The notes under the pieces: generated by a model | What the model saw: only the letters and a program-made list of their open reading frames with translations | What the model was told of the DNA's origin: nothing | Database searches by the model: none | Assembly (NCBI RefSeq): GCF_022549695.1 | Contig: NZ_JAKZGS010000001.1 | Span: forward strand, 511,815 to 575,814 | Direction of reading: 5' to 3' | Origin: Belliella calami | GTDB taxonomy: Bacteria; Bacteroidota; Bacteroidia; Cytophagales; Cyclobacteriaceae | DNA: 64,000 bases | Part shown: piece by piece, positions 1 to 9,231 of the stretch | How the letters are laid out: each line of letters begins with the position of its first letter | Position numbering within the stretch: the first letter of the stretch is position 1 | Made by a program: the position numbers and the translations under genes

Positions 1-2
1 GT

Positions 3-3000
3 GGTTTGTTAAGAGCTGTGGAGACTAAGCCACGTTTTACTTGGAAAGATCATGTAAGCCCTGAAGAGAATACTTTGGCGATGCCTCCCTGGTTTTGCAG
101 GGAGTGTGGAGCCTCAGGTTGGTTAGGAGTGAAGCATGATAATAAAGAGCGCTTTGAAAAGGATATCAATGATGTATATGGGAAGTTTTTTGAAAACCAT
201 AAACATATCTACTTTTTCAATGAAACAGGAAGGTTCTCCAATGCAGATGCAGTAGCAGTTGGCTATGAACCTACGGATCACTTTAGAACCAATGTGAGCT
301 CGGAAAATTTAGAATTTCACACTAAATACCAAGAGGGTAGAGTTGATATTTCTGCCTTCAGAAAACTCAACACCAATAAAAGGTCTGAGCATTATTGTCC
401 TGAATGCAATACAAAAAACACTGTTGCTATCATAGGTACTCGTATCCCGACACTTAGTTCGATTGCGGTAAGTCAGACGCTTTCTACAGATCTTGATGGA
501 CAAAATGAAAAACAAAGAAAAGTATTAGCGTTTACCAATGCAGTACAAGATGCAGCACATCAAGCAAGTTTTGTAGAAGCAAGAAACTACCGCTTCACAT
601 TTAGATCATCACTTCAAAAAGTCATCAATCAACAGGAGGGAGCAGTTAATTTATCTCAGCTCGCAGATAACTTTATTAAGTACTGGAAATCAAATTCGGA
701 TGAAAGTGGTGTTAATTCATTAGATGCATTTTATTACAGATTCTTTCCTACCGATTATTTGGGAAAATCTTCACCACGGGATTATGTTGATCATGGTAAA
801 TATTCTCAGGTATTTCAAAAAGAATTTGACCATAGAGTAAGGTGGGAAATATATGCTGAATTTGGTTATAATTCTTTAATTGGACGAACACTCGAAAAAA
901 CGGGTTCATCAGGTGTGTTTTTTGATAAGGAGGCACTTTCCAAAGTTTGGGAAAGGGTTAAACCTTGGTTGGTCGATAATGAAGTGTCACAATCAATTCA
1001 GGAAGAAGATTTTAATAAGTTCCTTGCCTTGCTTTTACATCGAATACGAAGTAGAGGAGGAATCAATCATGTGTTTTTTGATAAGTTTAGAGAAAAAAGC
1101 TTAAGTCTTTTCGATCTCAATTGGAATAAAGACAAGCGTCATTTTTTGAACAAAAGATTTCATCCAAGAAACCGTTTGCCAAAATTACTCACTTTTGAAA
1201 AAGAAACGAGAGGAATATTAGATAGCAGTTTTGCAACTACAAACAACTGGTTCCACAGCTATTTCAAGAAGTCATTTCAAATGACTGGTAATCACTCTGA
1301 TTTTCTAAATGAATTTTACACCCAGGTGATTTCTGCATTAGAGGATGTAGAAATCTTAGACAGAAAATCAGCCGGGAATCAAGTGAACTTTGCTATCAAA
1401 CCTGAAAGCTTGAGGGTGAGTAAGAACGTAAGAACTTTACGCTGTGATTCATGTGAACATGAAGTATATACAGCAGATGCTTACTTGGGGATTGAAGGCG
1501 GAAAATGTTTGATGTATAAGTGTTCCGGAACTTATGCCCAAATTGATACAGGAGAAGTGGTTGCTGAACCAAATTACTATCAATTAGTCTATAATAGGAA
1601 CAGGTCTCCAAGAATTTATGCTGCTGAGCACACAGGTCTTTTAGAACGTAAGCCAAGAGAGCTCCTTGAAAAAGACTTTAAAGAAAGGCCTAAGTTTAAT
1701 TCCAAAAATGTAATGGTTGCTACCAGTACCCTTGAAATGGGTATTGATATAGGTACGCTTAATACAGCAATAAATAATTCCATACCACCTCTACCATCCA
1801 ACTTTTTACAACGTGTAGGTCGAGCAGGACGTAAGTCAGGCTCAGCTTTATTGGTGAATTTTGCCCAAAGCAAATCGCATGATTTGTTTTATTACCAAGC
1901 GCCTTTGGATATGATGGCAGGAGAGGTGAATACACCTGGTTGTTATCTTGAAGCCAAAGAAATCTTAAAGAGACATTTCTTCGCATATTGTATAGATAGC
2001 TGGACATCAGCAGATCATAAGGCGAATAATATTCCTCCAAATATCAGGTTCTTAAAGCTTACTTTAGAGAGCCTCCAAAGTGCTGATTTTTTTATGAATA
2101 GAATCTTGAATTTTGTTAAATCAAAAGAAGAAAAGCTATTTGAACGCTTCAAGTTACAATATGAAAATGAGGTTGATGATGAGGTTTTCATTGGACTTCA
2201 GCAAAATTTGAAAAGTGATCAATTCTATCATTACCATCGAAATATTTTTGACAGTTTACGAAAAGAGATTGCTGATATACAAGAAAAAAGGGCTGAATTG
2301 CTAAAAAGAATAAAGGAATCTAATTTGGGTGAGGGCGATCCTGAACGTAAAGAACTGGAGTCTGAAGCAAGGAACCTGAACGGAATCATCCATAGTATTC
2401 GTAAAAGAAATACCTTGGAATTCCTTACTAATGTGGGGGCTTTACCAAACTATGCATTTCCAGAGACGGGAGTCACTTTGTTGGCTAAGGTACTGGGTAA
2501 TCAAGCGGAAGAGAGCACCAAAGCACCAATCAGTAAAGATTTTGAAATCGTCAGAGGTGCAAGTCAAGCAATAAAAGAATTAGCTCCTGACAACTATTTC
2601 TACTCCCAATCTTATAAGTTTAAAGTATCAGGTTTAAATACTTTTGATTGGACTGATAATCACAATTTTCATCTCAAGCGCTTCTGTTCCAATTGTGATC
2701 ATTTGGAAATTGGTGTTGGTGGTACTTCAGAACCTAATTGTCCAAAATGTAAAGATCCGTCTTGGGGTGCAGCGTCAAATCTTCATTATTTCGCAAAACT
2801 TACGAGTGTCAAGTCTTTTAACAATGAAGCTGATGCATTTTTAAAGGATGACAAAGAAGACAGGGATAAAATCATTTATCAAGTCAATAGGCATTTCGAG
2901 TTCAAAGTGAATCATTCTGCTGGGGCCTGGGCAATGAAGGAAATTCCATTTGGGATTGAATTTGTAAAAAATGTTACAATCACAGATGCCAATCTGGGGA

Positions 3001-4946
3001 AGCATGGTCAAATTGATGCAAGAAAAGTTAAAATTAATAATGCTGAAGTTCCTGCTCACGGTTTTGTAACGTGTAGGTATTGTGGTAAATCATCTTCTGA
3101 TATAAGGGATGGAAATTACAAGTTTCATTATGGTTACTGTAAGCACAAAGGGAAAGAATATAAAGGTAAATCTGATGATGTTTTTGCAGAGGTTTTTCTT
3201 TTTAGGGAAGTTCAGACAGAGGTGTTAAAAATATTATTGCCTGTTCAAGACTTTAATTCTGAAGCAGAAATCAAAATGTTTCAAGCCGGAATTGAGTTGG
3301 GATTAAAAAAATATTTTAATGGTAATCCTCAGCATATAGCTATTTCTGAATATCGAGAATTTAATCACCATACAGGAAAGTTTGATCGATACTTAGTACT
3401 GTATGATACTGTCCCTGGAGGTACAGGATATTTAGAGAAGCTTTTTGACTTTTCGAATTTTAGCAAACTCCTCAGTTTAGCATATTATGAAATAAAGAAC
3501 TGCTCGTGTCAGCATCATGGAAAGGATGGTTGTTACAGATGTATTTATTCTTACAGCAATCAGTACTATCAGTCTGACTTGAGTAGAGAGCGTGCAGAGA
3601 AACGTTTCGCAGAGATTGTTCAGAAATCAGAAAGCTGGGAGTCTGTACCTCAAGGTTTGGGGAAAATCACGGCAAGTGGTCAGATTGAAGAATCTGAATT
3701 AGAAGAAAGATTCGTTAGAAGCTTAAGAATTTTAGCCGAAAATAAAGAAGAGTGGTTTTTCGAGGATATCAAAGAAGATGGTAGTGTTAGCTATATTCTG
3801 AAATATAAGAGCGCATTTTCGTCACTCACATTCCATATCAGGCCACAGGTAGTTCTTGGACCACAATATGGAGTTAGGTTTATTACAAGGACAGATTTCT
3901 TAATTATTTGCACATCAGCAAGTTTCAATGGAAATGGCTTCGATGATTTAGAAAGGATACCTCGGATTGCGATCTACTTGGATGGTTTTCAATATCATGC
4001 TTCAGCTGAGAATAATAGGTTTTTAAATGATTTGGAAAAACGTCAAGGTATAATAGAGAATGCTCAATATCTAACATGGACATTGACATGGGAAGATGTA
4101 GAACGGTTTGATGCCAGCTTTCTTGGAGGTGAAGAGATAAAGAAAGCAGAAGACTTCCTTTTTAAATTATCAAAACAAGAGGGATACAAAGAAACCAAGA
4201 AGAAGATATTGGAAAACTTTGGCTCGAAAGATCCAATAAAAGTGTATGATGCAAAAAATAATTTTGAAAGGTTATTGACTTTGTTAAAATTCCCCATCAA
4301 GAATGAGGTATCGTTCCATTATGCATGGAGTCTAAATTTACTTGTCTATCAAAAGAAATTATTTTCTCCAAGTTTTCATCCTGATCATATTCAAAGAGTG
4401 TTTTTTGAAGATGATTATTGGAATCAATATGCCATAGATCAAAGGACTCAAGATGCTTTAATTCCATTTGAGGGAGTTCCTTACGGATCATTGTTTGAAA
4501 TGAAAGCAGCAGTGAACCTGAAAAAGTGGGAAATATTCTCTCACTTTAAAATTAAAGCAGCGGAAAATATAGATAAGGAAGAATGGAATCGTTTCTGGGT
4601 TTTATTCAATATGCTTCAGATTGCTGATTTTGTTGAAGAAGATACAGGTATAGAGAAGATTGAATCACATTATAGCCTTGAAGAGCTATTATTAAACTTT
4701 CCTGATATCATTTATCATGATGTTTTGACTAAACTATACCACAAGAATTATATCAAAAGCCAAGAGGAGGAAATAAGATTATATACAGCATTAGATGACG
4801 AGGGGAATCCATTGGCAGAAGCAGAATTAATAATTGATCATTTAAAGTTGGTTATTGGACCAATTGGCGATCAAAGTGCTAAATATTTTGAGAGTATAGG
4901 ATACCGAATTGGAAATCAAGAAGAATTAAAAAATATTGAGATATGA
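3..4946 (+). CDS. DUF1998-type DEAD/DEAH helicase with nuclease-like C-terminus (5' partial)
   Basis: The reading frame is already open at the window edge, so the N-terminus (Walker A and DEAH motifs) is missing; 1646 codons are visible. In visible-residue numbering: a zinc-type CxxC near 30, a helicase-C start motif (LAFTNAVQDAAHQ) near 175, motif V (TSTLEMGIDIG) near 572, motif VI (QRVGRAGR) near 601, further CxxC pairs near 895-915 and 1020, and a DUF1998 signature (YDTVPGGTGYL near 1133; CSCQHHGKDGCYRC near 1168). Near 1325 the pattern YLDGFQYH, then ND..KR..I, then TWTLTWEDV resembles Vsr/DUF559-type PD-(D/E)XK nucleases. The gene overlaps the next by ATGA, so translation is probably coupled. 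DUF1998 helicases of this size occur in anti-phage systems such as Druantia (DruE) and DISARM; assignment to either is not supported here. Confidence 0.85.
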   Translation, partial: GLLRAVETKPRFTWKDHVSPEENTLAMPPWFCRECGASGWLGVKHDNKERFEKDINDVYGKFFENHKHIYFFNETGRFSNADAVAVGYEPTDHFRTNVSSENLEFHTKYQEGRVDISAFRKLNTNKRSEHYCPECNTKNTVAIIGTRIPTLSSIAVSQTLSTDLDGQNEKQRKVLAFTNAVQDAAHQASFVEARNYRFTFRSSLQKVINQQEGAVNLSQLADNFIKYWKSNSDESGVNSLDAFYYRFFPTDYLGKSSPRDYVDHGKYSQVFQKEFDHRVRWEIYAEFGYNSLIGRTLEKTGSSGVFFDKEALSKVWERVKPWLVDNEVSQSIQEEDFNKFLALLLHRIRSRGGINHVFFDKFREKSLSLFDLNWNKDKRHFLNKRFHPRNRLPKLLTFEKETRGILDSSFATTNNWFHSYFKKSFQMTGNHSDFLNEFYTQVISALEDVEILDRKSAGNQVNFAIKPESLRVSKNVRTLRCDSCEHEVYTADAYLGIEGGKCLMYKCSGTYAQIDTGEVVAEPNYYQLVYNRNRSPRIYAAEHTGLLERKPRELLEKDFKERPKFNSKNVMVATSTLEMGIDIGTLNTAINNSIPPLPSNFLQRVGRAGRKSGSALLVNFAQSKSHDLFYYQAPLDMMAGEVNTPGCYLEAKEILKRHFFAYCIDSWTSADHKANNIPPNIRFLKLTLESLQSADFFMNRILNFVKSKEEKLFERFKLQYENEVDDEVFIGLQQNLKSDQFYHYHRNIFDSLRKEIADIQEKRAELLKRIKESNLGEGDPERKELESEARNLNGIIHSIRKRNTLEFLTNVGALPNYAFPETGVTLLAKVLGNQAEESTKAPISKDFEIVRGASQAIKELAPDNYFYSQSYKFKVSGLNTFDWTDNHNFHLKRFCSNCDHLEIGVGGTSEPNCPKCKDPSWGAASNLHYFAKLTSVKSFNNEADAFLKDDKEDRDKIIYQVNRHFEFKVNHSAGAWAMKEIPFGIEFVKNVTITDANLGKHGQIDARKVKINNAEVPAHGFVTCRYCGKSSSDIRDGNYKFHYGYCKHKGKEYKGKSDDVFAEVFLFREVQTEVLKILLPVQDFNSEAEIKMFQAGIELGLKKYFNGNPQHIAISEYREFNHHTGKFDRYLVLYDTVPGGTGYLEKLFDFSNFSKLLSLAYYEIKNCSCQHHGKDGCYRCIYSYSNQYYQSDLSRERAEKRFAEIVQKSESWESVPQGLGKITASGQIEESELEERFVRSLRILAENKEEWFFEDIKEDGSVSYILKYKSAFSSLTFHIRPQVVLGPQYGVRFITRTDFLIICTSASFNGNGFDDLERIPRIAIYLDGFQYHASAENNRFLNDLEKRQGIIENAQYLTWTLTWEDVERFDASFLGGEEIKKAEDFLFKLSKQEGYKETKKKILENFGSKDPIKVYDAKNNFERLLTLLKFPIKNEVSFHYAWSLNLLVYQKKLFSPSFHPDHIQRVFFEDDYWNQYAIDQRTQDALIPFEGVPYGSLFEMKAAVNLKKWEIFSHFKIKAAENIDKEEWNRFWVLFNMLQIADFVEEDTGIEKIESHYSLEELLLNFPDIIYHDVLTKLYHKNYIKSQEEEIRLYTALDDEGNPLAEAELIIDHLKLVIGPIGDQSAKYFESIGYRIGNQEELKNIEI

Positions 4947-7045
4947 AGTTATTGTTTTACGACAAGTTTTTTGAATCATTGATAGAATTGCCAAAGGGAA
5001 TTCAGAAAAAAGTGATTGATTTTCAGAGGAAATTTAGGGATAATTCTAAGTCTGCTGCCATTCATTTGGAACCAATTCAAAGTTTCAGAGATAGTTCACT
5101 AAGGTCTGCAAGAGTAGATCAAACTTATCGGGCAATTATAAAGGTGCCTGAGTCAGGTGAGACATACTATTTGCTGTGGATTGATCATCATGATAAGGCT
5201 TATGAATGGGCCTCCAATAAGGTTTTCCAATGGAATGAAAACACCCAAAGCATGCAGGTGTTCACCGCTCCCGAAGTATTGGAAGAGCAGAGTGAAATTA
5301 CGGTTGAATCGGATCTTGTAAACGTTGATGGATTGTTCAAAGATTTTGATGATCAAGATTTATTGAAAATTGGGGTTCCAGCAGTATTACTCCCTTCCAT
5401 AAGAGGTATATTTAACCTTGATGATTTGGAGAAAATTGAAAAATTTATTCCTCAGGATACTTTTGAAAACCTTTTTTATCTTGCTGATGGTGCAGGTATT
5501 GAACAGTTGATTTTTGAAATAGAAGAGGGAAAAGCAAGCTCTGTGATTGAAGAAGAGCAGGTTCGAAGTATAAATAATCAGCGAAGTTTTATTGAGTTAA
5601 CTGACGATGATCTATTCAATGAAATTTTAGAGGGTAATCTAAAAAAGTGGAAATACTATTTACACCCTTCACAAAGAAAACTGGTGACAAGTTCATTCAC
5701 TGGAACTGTTAAAGTTTCAGGAGGAGCCGGCACAGGTAAGACGGTAGCTGCTCTTCATAGAATGAAATTTCTTGCGGAAACAAGGAGCGCTGGTGAAAAA
5801 ATTCTTTTTACAACTTTTACCACAGCACTCACCACCAATTTAAAGAATTTAGCCAATGATCTTGAAATAAATCTTTCGGACATTACAATTTCTAATATTG
5901 ATGCGCTTGCTTTTGATTTAGTGAAAGAGTTTTTCTTAGTCCCAAGACAATACAAGGTCTTTGGGATGAATAATATTAAGAAACCAGAGGAGATATGGGA
6001 AGAAGTGTTGGGGGCTGTTTTAACGTCTTTTGATGCTGAATTTTTAATCAAGGAATATACCGATATCATTTTGTATCATGATGTCAAAAGCCTTGTAGAA
6101 TACCTTAAAGCTCCCCGTATGGGAAGAGGTAAAGCGATAAGCAGGACTCAAAGAAGAGATATATGGACGTTAGTCGAAAAATATAATAGTGCTAAAGCTC
6201 AATATAACTATTACCATAAAGAAGAAATGTACAACATGTTGGTTAATTTCCTTAATGAACATGATACAAAAGTATATGATTATGCTTTAGTAGATGAATT
6301 ACAAGATTTTTCAAATGTTGAGCTTCGTGTTGTTAGAGCACTTGTAGGAGAAAAGGCAAATGACCTTTTCTTGGTTGGTGATCCACTCCAGAAAATTTAT
6401 GATAAACGAATAAATTTCACCCAAGCAGGAATTAATATTAGGGGAAAACGAAGCCGAAGGTTGAGAATTAATTATAGAACAACAGAAGAAATTAAAAAGC
6501 TTGCAATGTCTATCGTCAATGACGAGCACTATGATGACTTTGATGGACAAGAGGAGGAAAAAGGAGGGTATGTTTCCTTATTCCATGGTCAACTTCCACA
6601 ATATAAAATCTTTCATTCCAAGGATGAAGAGATTGATTTTGTATTACTTGAAATCGGGTTACTCTTGGAAGGAGAATATAAGCCAGAAGAGATCACAATT
6701 TCTTCAAGAACCAGAAATGGTCTTAAAGATTTTAAGTCCAAGCTTCATATTTTGAACATACCATACACCGAATATGAAAACGGGAAGAAGGTTGGACATC
6801 AAAATGGTATTAATCTTTTGACCTTTCACAACATTAAGGGGTTGGAGTTTAAACAAGTTTTCTTGGTAGATGTGAATAATAGAAGCTGTCCAAAGTATTT
6901 CGAAGAATTAGAGAATTGGTCAGAATCGGATAGACTTAGCTATTTCAAGAATGAAAAATCACTTTTATACGTAGCTGTTTCTCGCGCTATTCAGAGGGTT
7001 TCGATAACTGGAATCGGCAGTAAGTCTAAGTTGGTTCGGATTTGA
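4943..7045 (+). CDS. UvrD/Rep-like helicase with RelE/ParE-like N-terminal domain
   Basis: A 700-residue superfamily 1 helicase. Residues 1-95 look like a RelE/ParE-type toxin fold: a short start, LPKGIQKKV, then SLRSARVDQTYRAII and LLWIDHHDKAYEWA. The helicase follows: Walker A GGAGTGKT near 260, motif II DELQD near 451, motif III VGDPLQKIYD near 479, RINYRTTEEI near 512, motif V TFHNIKGLEF near 625, motif VI YVAVSRA near 676. The ATG overlaps the stop of the DUF1998 helicase (ATGA at 4943-4946). The toxin-like domain keeps the RelE-superfamily layout; whether it is active cannot be judged. Relatives with this fusion are usually annotated only as UvrD or DEAD helicases. Context suggests it works with the upstream helicase, probably in defence against foreign DNA (inference). 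Confidence 0.85.
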   Translation: MKLLFYDKFFESLIELPKGIQKKVIDFQRKFRDNSKSAAIHLEPIQSFRDSSLRSARVDQTYRAIIKVPESGETYYLLWIDHHDKAYEWASNKVFQWNENTQSMQVFTAPEVLEEQSEITVESDLVNVDGLFKDFDDQDLLKIGVPAVLLPSIRGIFNLDDLEKIEKFIPQDTFENLFYLADGAGIEQLIFEIEEGKASSVIEEEQVRSINNQRSFIELTDDDLFNEILEGNLKKWKYYLHPSQRKLVTSSFTGTVKVSGGAGTGKTVAALHRMKFLAETRSAGEKILFTTFTTALTTNLKNLANDLEINLSDITISNIDALAFDLVKEFFLVPRQYKVFGMNNIKKPEEIWEEVLGAVLTSFDAEFLIKEYTDIILYHDVKSLVEYLKAPRMGRGKAISRTQRRDIWTLVEKYNSAKAQYNYYHKEEMYNMLVNFLNEHDTKVYDYALVDELQDFSNVELRVVRALVGEKANDLFLVGDPLQKIYDKRINFTQAGINIRGKRSRRLRINYRTTEEIKKLAMSIVNDEHYDDFDGQEEEKGGYVSLFHGQLPQYKIFHSKDEEIDFVLLEIGLLLEGEYKPEEITISSRTRNGLKDFKSKLHILNIPYTEYENGKKVGHQNGINLLTFHNIKGLEFKQVFLVDVNNRSCPKYFEELENWSESDRLSYFKNEKSLLYVAVSRAIQRVSITGIGSKSKLVRI

Positions 7046-7123
7046 AAAAGTAATTTTATGCCTTCAAGTGCTAAAATTAAAAAAATCCATAATGATGGTT
7101 GTTTTTAAGAAGTGAAGAGAATA

Positions 7124-7169
7124 AAACATGAATATCCGCCTACTTGAACGTAGGCGGATATTCATGTTT
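7124..7169. terminator. Perfect 20-bp stem-loop, likely bidirectional terminator
   Basis: Left arm 7124-7143 and right arm 7150-7169 are exact reverse complements with a 6-nt loop (TTGAAC). A's precede the left arm and T's end the right arm, so it could terminate from either side. It sits 79 bp after the UvrD-like helicase gene. The stem is unusually long and perfect for a terminator. Confidence 0.7.
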
Positions 7170-7233
7170 ATCAATTAAAAAGCAGTAAAATTAAGGGATG
7201 GAATTTATTTTTATTCAATTTCAAACCTAAAAC

Positions 7234-7362
7234 TTACACCCTCTTCCCCTTTCCTGCCTTGGGAATTTTGGGACTGTTTGGAAGGTTGACAGCGACCTTG
7301 CTCTCTAATTTTTCCTTATAGTTCAGGTCTTTTTTCCTGACTTCGACAGTCGTCAGTCCCAT
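7234..7362 (-). pseudogene. 42-codon basic reading frame, probable 3' remnant
   Basis: An ATG-started frame of 42 codons on the minus strand, ending KIPKAGKGKRV and rich in Lys and Glu (RKKDLNYKEKLESK). Its first bases overlap the predicted left terminal repeat of the IS1634 element, so the ATG may be supplied by the insertion. The composition looks like a genuine protein C-terminus rather than noise. I do not recognise the parent protein. Confidence 0.35.
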
Positions 7363-8996
7363 TTAATCGTAAGGTTTTGATAGATAATGTTTTATATTTT
7401 TTTTTTTTTTTTTTGAATTTGGGTGTCCCAGAGGTAATTTTGATTACTTTTAAGCATGTTTGTCCGCAAAAAGCCCAATAAAAGTGGCAAGATCAGTGTT
7501 CAGGTAATAGACAAGGTAAGGGGAAGTTATAAAGTCGCCAAAACCATAGGCAGTAGTTCCGATCCTGCAGAAGTTGAAGAGCTTTTTTCTTTGGGAGAAG
7601 AGTGGATCAGGAATTATAAAGGCATTATTGACATTCCCTTCAACAGTGAAGAACAGGTTGCAGAATCTGTCTTGGAAAGTGTAGAAAACATTACTGTTTC
7701 AGGTACAGAACTCCTCCTGAATAAGATATTCAATGATATTGGGTTCAACGTAATAAAAGACGATATTTTTAAGTGGCTTGTTTATTCCAGGATATGTTTT
7801 CCGGCCAGCAAACTCAAGACCTGCGAATACCTGCAGACCTATCATGGCCTTGATTTTCATGTTCAGGATCTATACCGGTATATGGACAAGCTTTACAACA
7901 ATTATAAAGAGATAGTACAGCTGATCAGTTTTGGTCACACCAAGAAAATACTGGGAGGAAGTATCAATATTGTCTTTTACGATTGTACCACACTCTATTT
8001 TGAAGTAGATCAGGAAGATGATCTCAGGAAGACCGGTTTTTCCAAAGAAGGCAAGCATCAGAATCCCCAGATAGTTTTGGGTTTACTGGTAGGTCTTGAT
8101 GGGTACCCTTTGGCTTATGAGATTTTTGAGGGCAATAAGTTTGAGGGGCATACCATGATTCCGGTAATAGAGACATTTAGGAAAAAGTATAATCTGCCCG
8201 CCCCGATAGTTGTGGCAGATTCTGATTTGCTTTCCAAAAGCAATATCAAAGAATTACTTGATAACGGATATGAGTTCATTCTTGGGGCTTGTCTTAAGTC
8301 TTCCGGCACTAATCAAAAAAACAAAGTGTTAGCTCTAGAGCTGGAAAATGGAGAGAGTGTTTCTGTGGATTGGGAAGAGAACCTTAGAATGGTTGTGAGC
8401 TACTCGGAAAAGAGGGCCAAAAAGGATAAGATCAACAGGGAAAAAGGGCTTAAAAAGCTCGAAAAACAGTTAGCTACAGGGAAACTCAACAAAACCCACA
8501 TCAACAACAGAGGCTATAACAAATACCTAAAAATGGAAGGTGAGATAAAGATTGCCTTGGATATGGAAAAGTTTGAACAGGATGGGCAATGGGACGGTCT
8601 CAAAGACTACATCACCAATACAAAGCTTGACAAAGAACAGGTGATTGAGAATTACAACAACTTATGGAAGATTGAAAAGGCCTTCAGAATAACCAAAAAT
8701 GATATCAAAGTAAGACCAGTTTTCCATTACAAGCAAAGGAGAATAGAAGCCCATATCAGCATTGCATTCGTAGCTTACAAGGTCTACAAGGAACTCGAAA
8801 GGCAGTTGAATGAAAAAGAAGTAAACCTTTCACCACAAAAGGCAATTGAAACAGCAAAAGGTATTTACACAGTAGAAATCCAACTCAAATCAACAGGTAA
8901 AAAGCTGAGGAAAACCCTGTTTTTGAACGAGGGTCAGCAAAAACTGGCAAAAATGTTCGATTTTTGATTTTGGGTGTCCCAGTGTCGAAGTCAGGA
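7335..8996 (+). mobile_element. IS1634-family insertion sequence
   Basis: A transposase gene is framed by perfect 14-bp inverted repeats: TCCTGACTTCGACA at 7335-7348 and its reverse complement at 8983-8996, giving 1662 bp, a normal size for the family. A second 14-bp pair in direct orientation (TTTGGGTGTCCCAG, 7418-7431 and 8969-8982) lies just inside, and an 18-T run sits at 7397-7414. I see no target-site duplication. The right flank opens directly into the 3' end of an alcohol-dehydrogenase gene whose 5' part is not on the left, so the flanks do not rejoin. The exact ends are inferred from the repeats. Confidence 0.7.
7456..8967 (+). CDS. IS1634-family DDE transposase
   Basis: A 503-residue, apparently intact transposase. 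The N-terminus MFVRKKPNKSGKISVQVI followed by GSYKVAKTIGSS is characteristic of IS1634-family proteins. Candidate catalytic acids are the D of FYDCTTLYFE (near 175), the D of VVADSDLLSK (near 257) and the E of LWKIEKAFRITK (near 410), the last matching the family's C-terminal IExxFR region. The family's second motif usually reads VADAG; here it is VADSD. It is the only gene of the element, with the start about 25 bp inside the direct TTTGGGTGTCCCAG repeat and the stop immediately before the second copy. Confidence 0.92.
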   Translation: MFVRKKPNKSGKISVQVIDKVRGSYKVAKTIGSSSDPAEVEELFSLGEEWIRNYKGIIDIPFNSEEQVAESVLESVENITVSGTELLLNKIFNDIGFNVIKDDIFKWLVYSRICFPASKLKTCEYLQTYHGLDFHVQDLYRYMDKLYNNYKEIVQLISFGHTKKILGGSINIVFYDCTTLYFEVDQEDDLRKTGFSKEGKHQNPQIVLGLLVGLDGYPLAYEIFEGNKFEGHTMIPVIETFRKKYNLPAPIVVADSDLLSKSNIKELLDNGYEFILGACLKSSGTNQKNKVLALELENGESVSVDWEENLRMVVSYSEKRAKKDKINREKGLKKLEKQLATGKLNKTHINNRGYNKYLKMEGEIKIALDMEKFEQDGQWDGLKDYITNTKLDKEQVIENYNNLWKIEKAFRITKNDIKVRPVFHYKQRRIEAHISIAFVAYKVYKELERQLNEKEVNLSPQKAIETAKGIYTVEIQLKSTGKKLRKTLFLNEGQQKLAKMFDF

Positions 8997-9090
8997 CAGG
9001 CAATACAATATGGATCAAATTGTAGAGGCATATGAATATGTTGAAACTGGCCATAAGACTGGCAATGTTATATTGAAAATAGCAGACTGA
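8995..9090 (+). pseudogene. 3' remnant of zinc-type alcohol dehydrogenase / quinone reductase
   Basis: About 31 codons running DRQYNMDQIVEAYEYVETGH and on through KTGNVILKIAD to a stop at 9088-9090. This is the well-known C-terminal signature of MDR-superfamily zinc-containing alcohol dehydrogenases and NADPH:quinone reductases (typically DR.Y.M..I.EA..Y...GHK.GNVV). The frame starts exactly where the IS1634 right repeat ends; the other ~300 codons are absent from the window, so the gene was cut off during or after insertion. Confidence 0.7.
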
Positions 9091-9231
9091 AGGGTTGTTT
9101 CCTGAATAAAACGATCAATTCATTTTATTTCCATCAATTAGTTTTAGTAAATTTTTTACACAAATTAGGAAGATCAAAACCTTAAACTAACCTTTCACGT
9201 CTCAGTATTCATAACCAAAAATATCATCAGC

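Noticed and set aside
3-7045. Naming the helicase pair as Druantia or DISARM
   Set aside because: DUF1998 alone is shared by several systems; the other hallmark genes (for example a methylase or PLD protein) are not visible.
7397-7414. 18-T run read as a terminator
   Set aside because: No stem precedes it; it lies inside the IS upstream of the transposase start.
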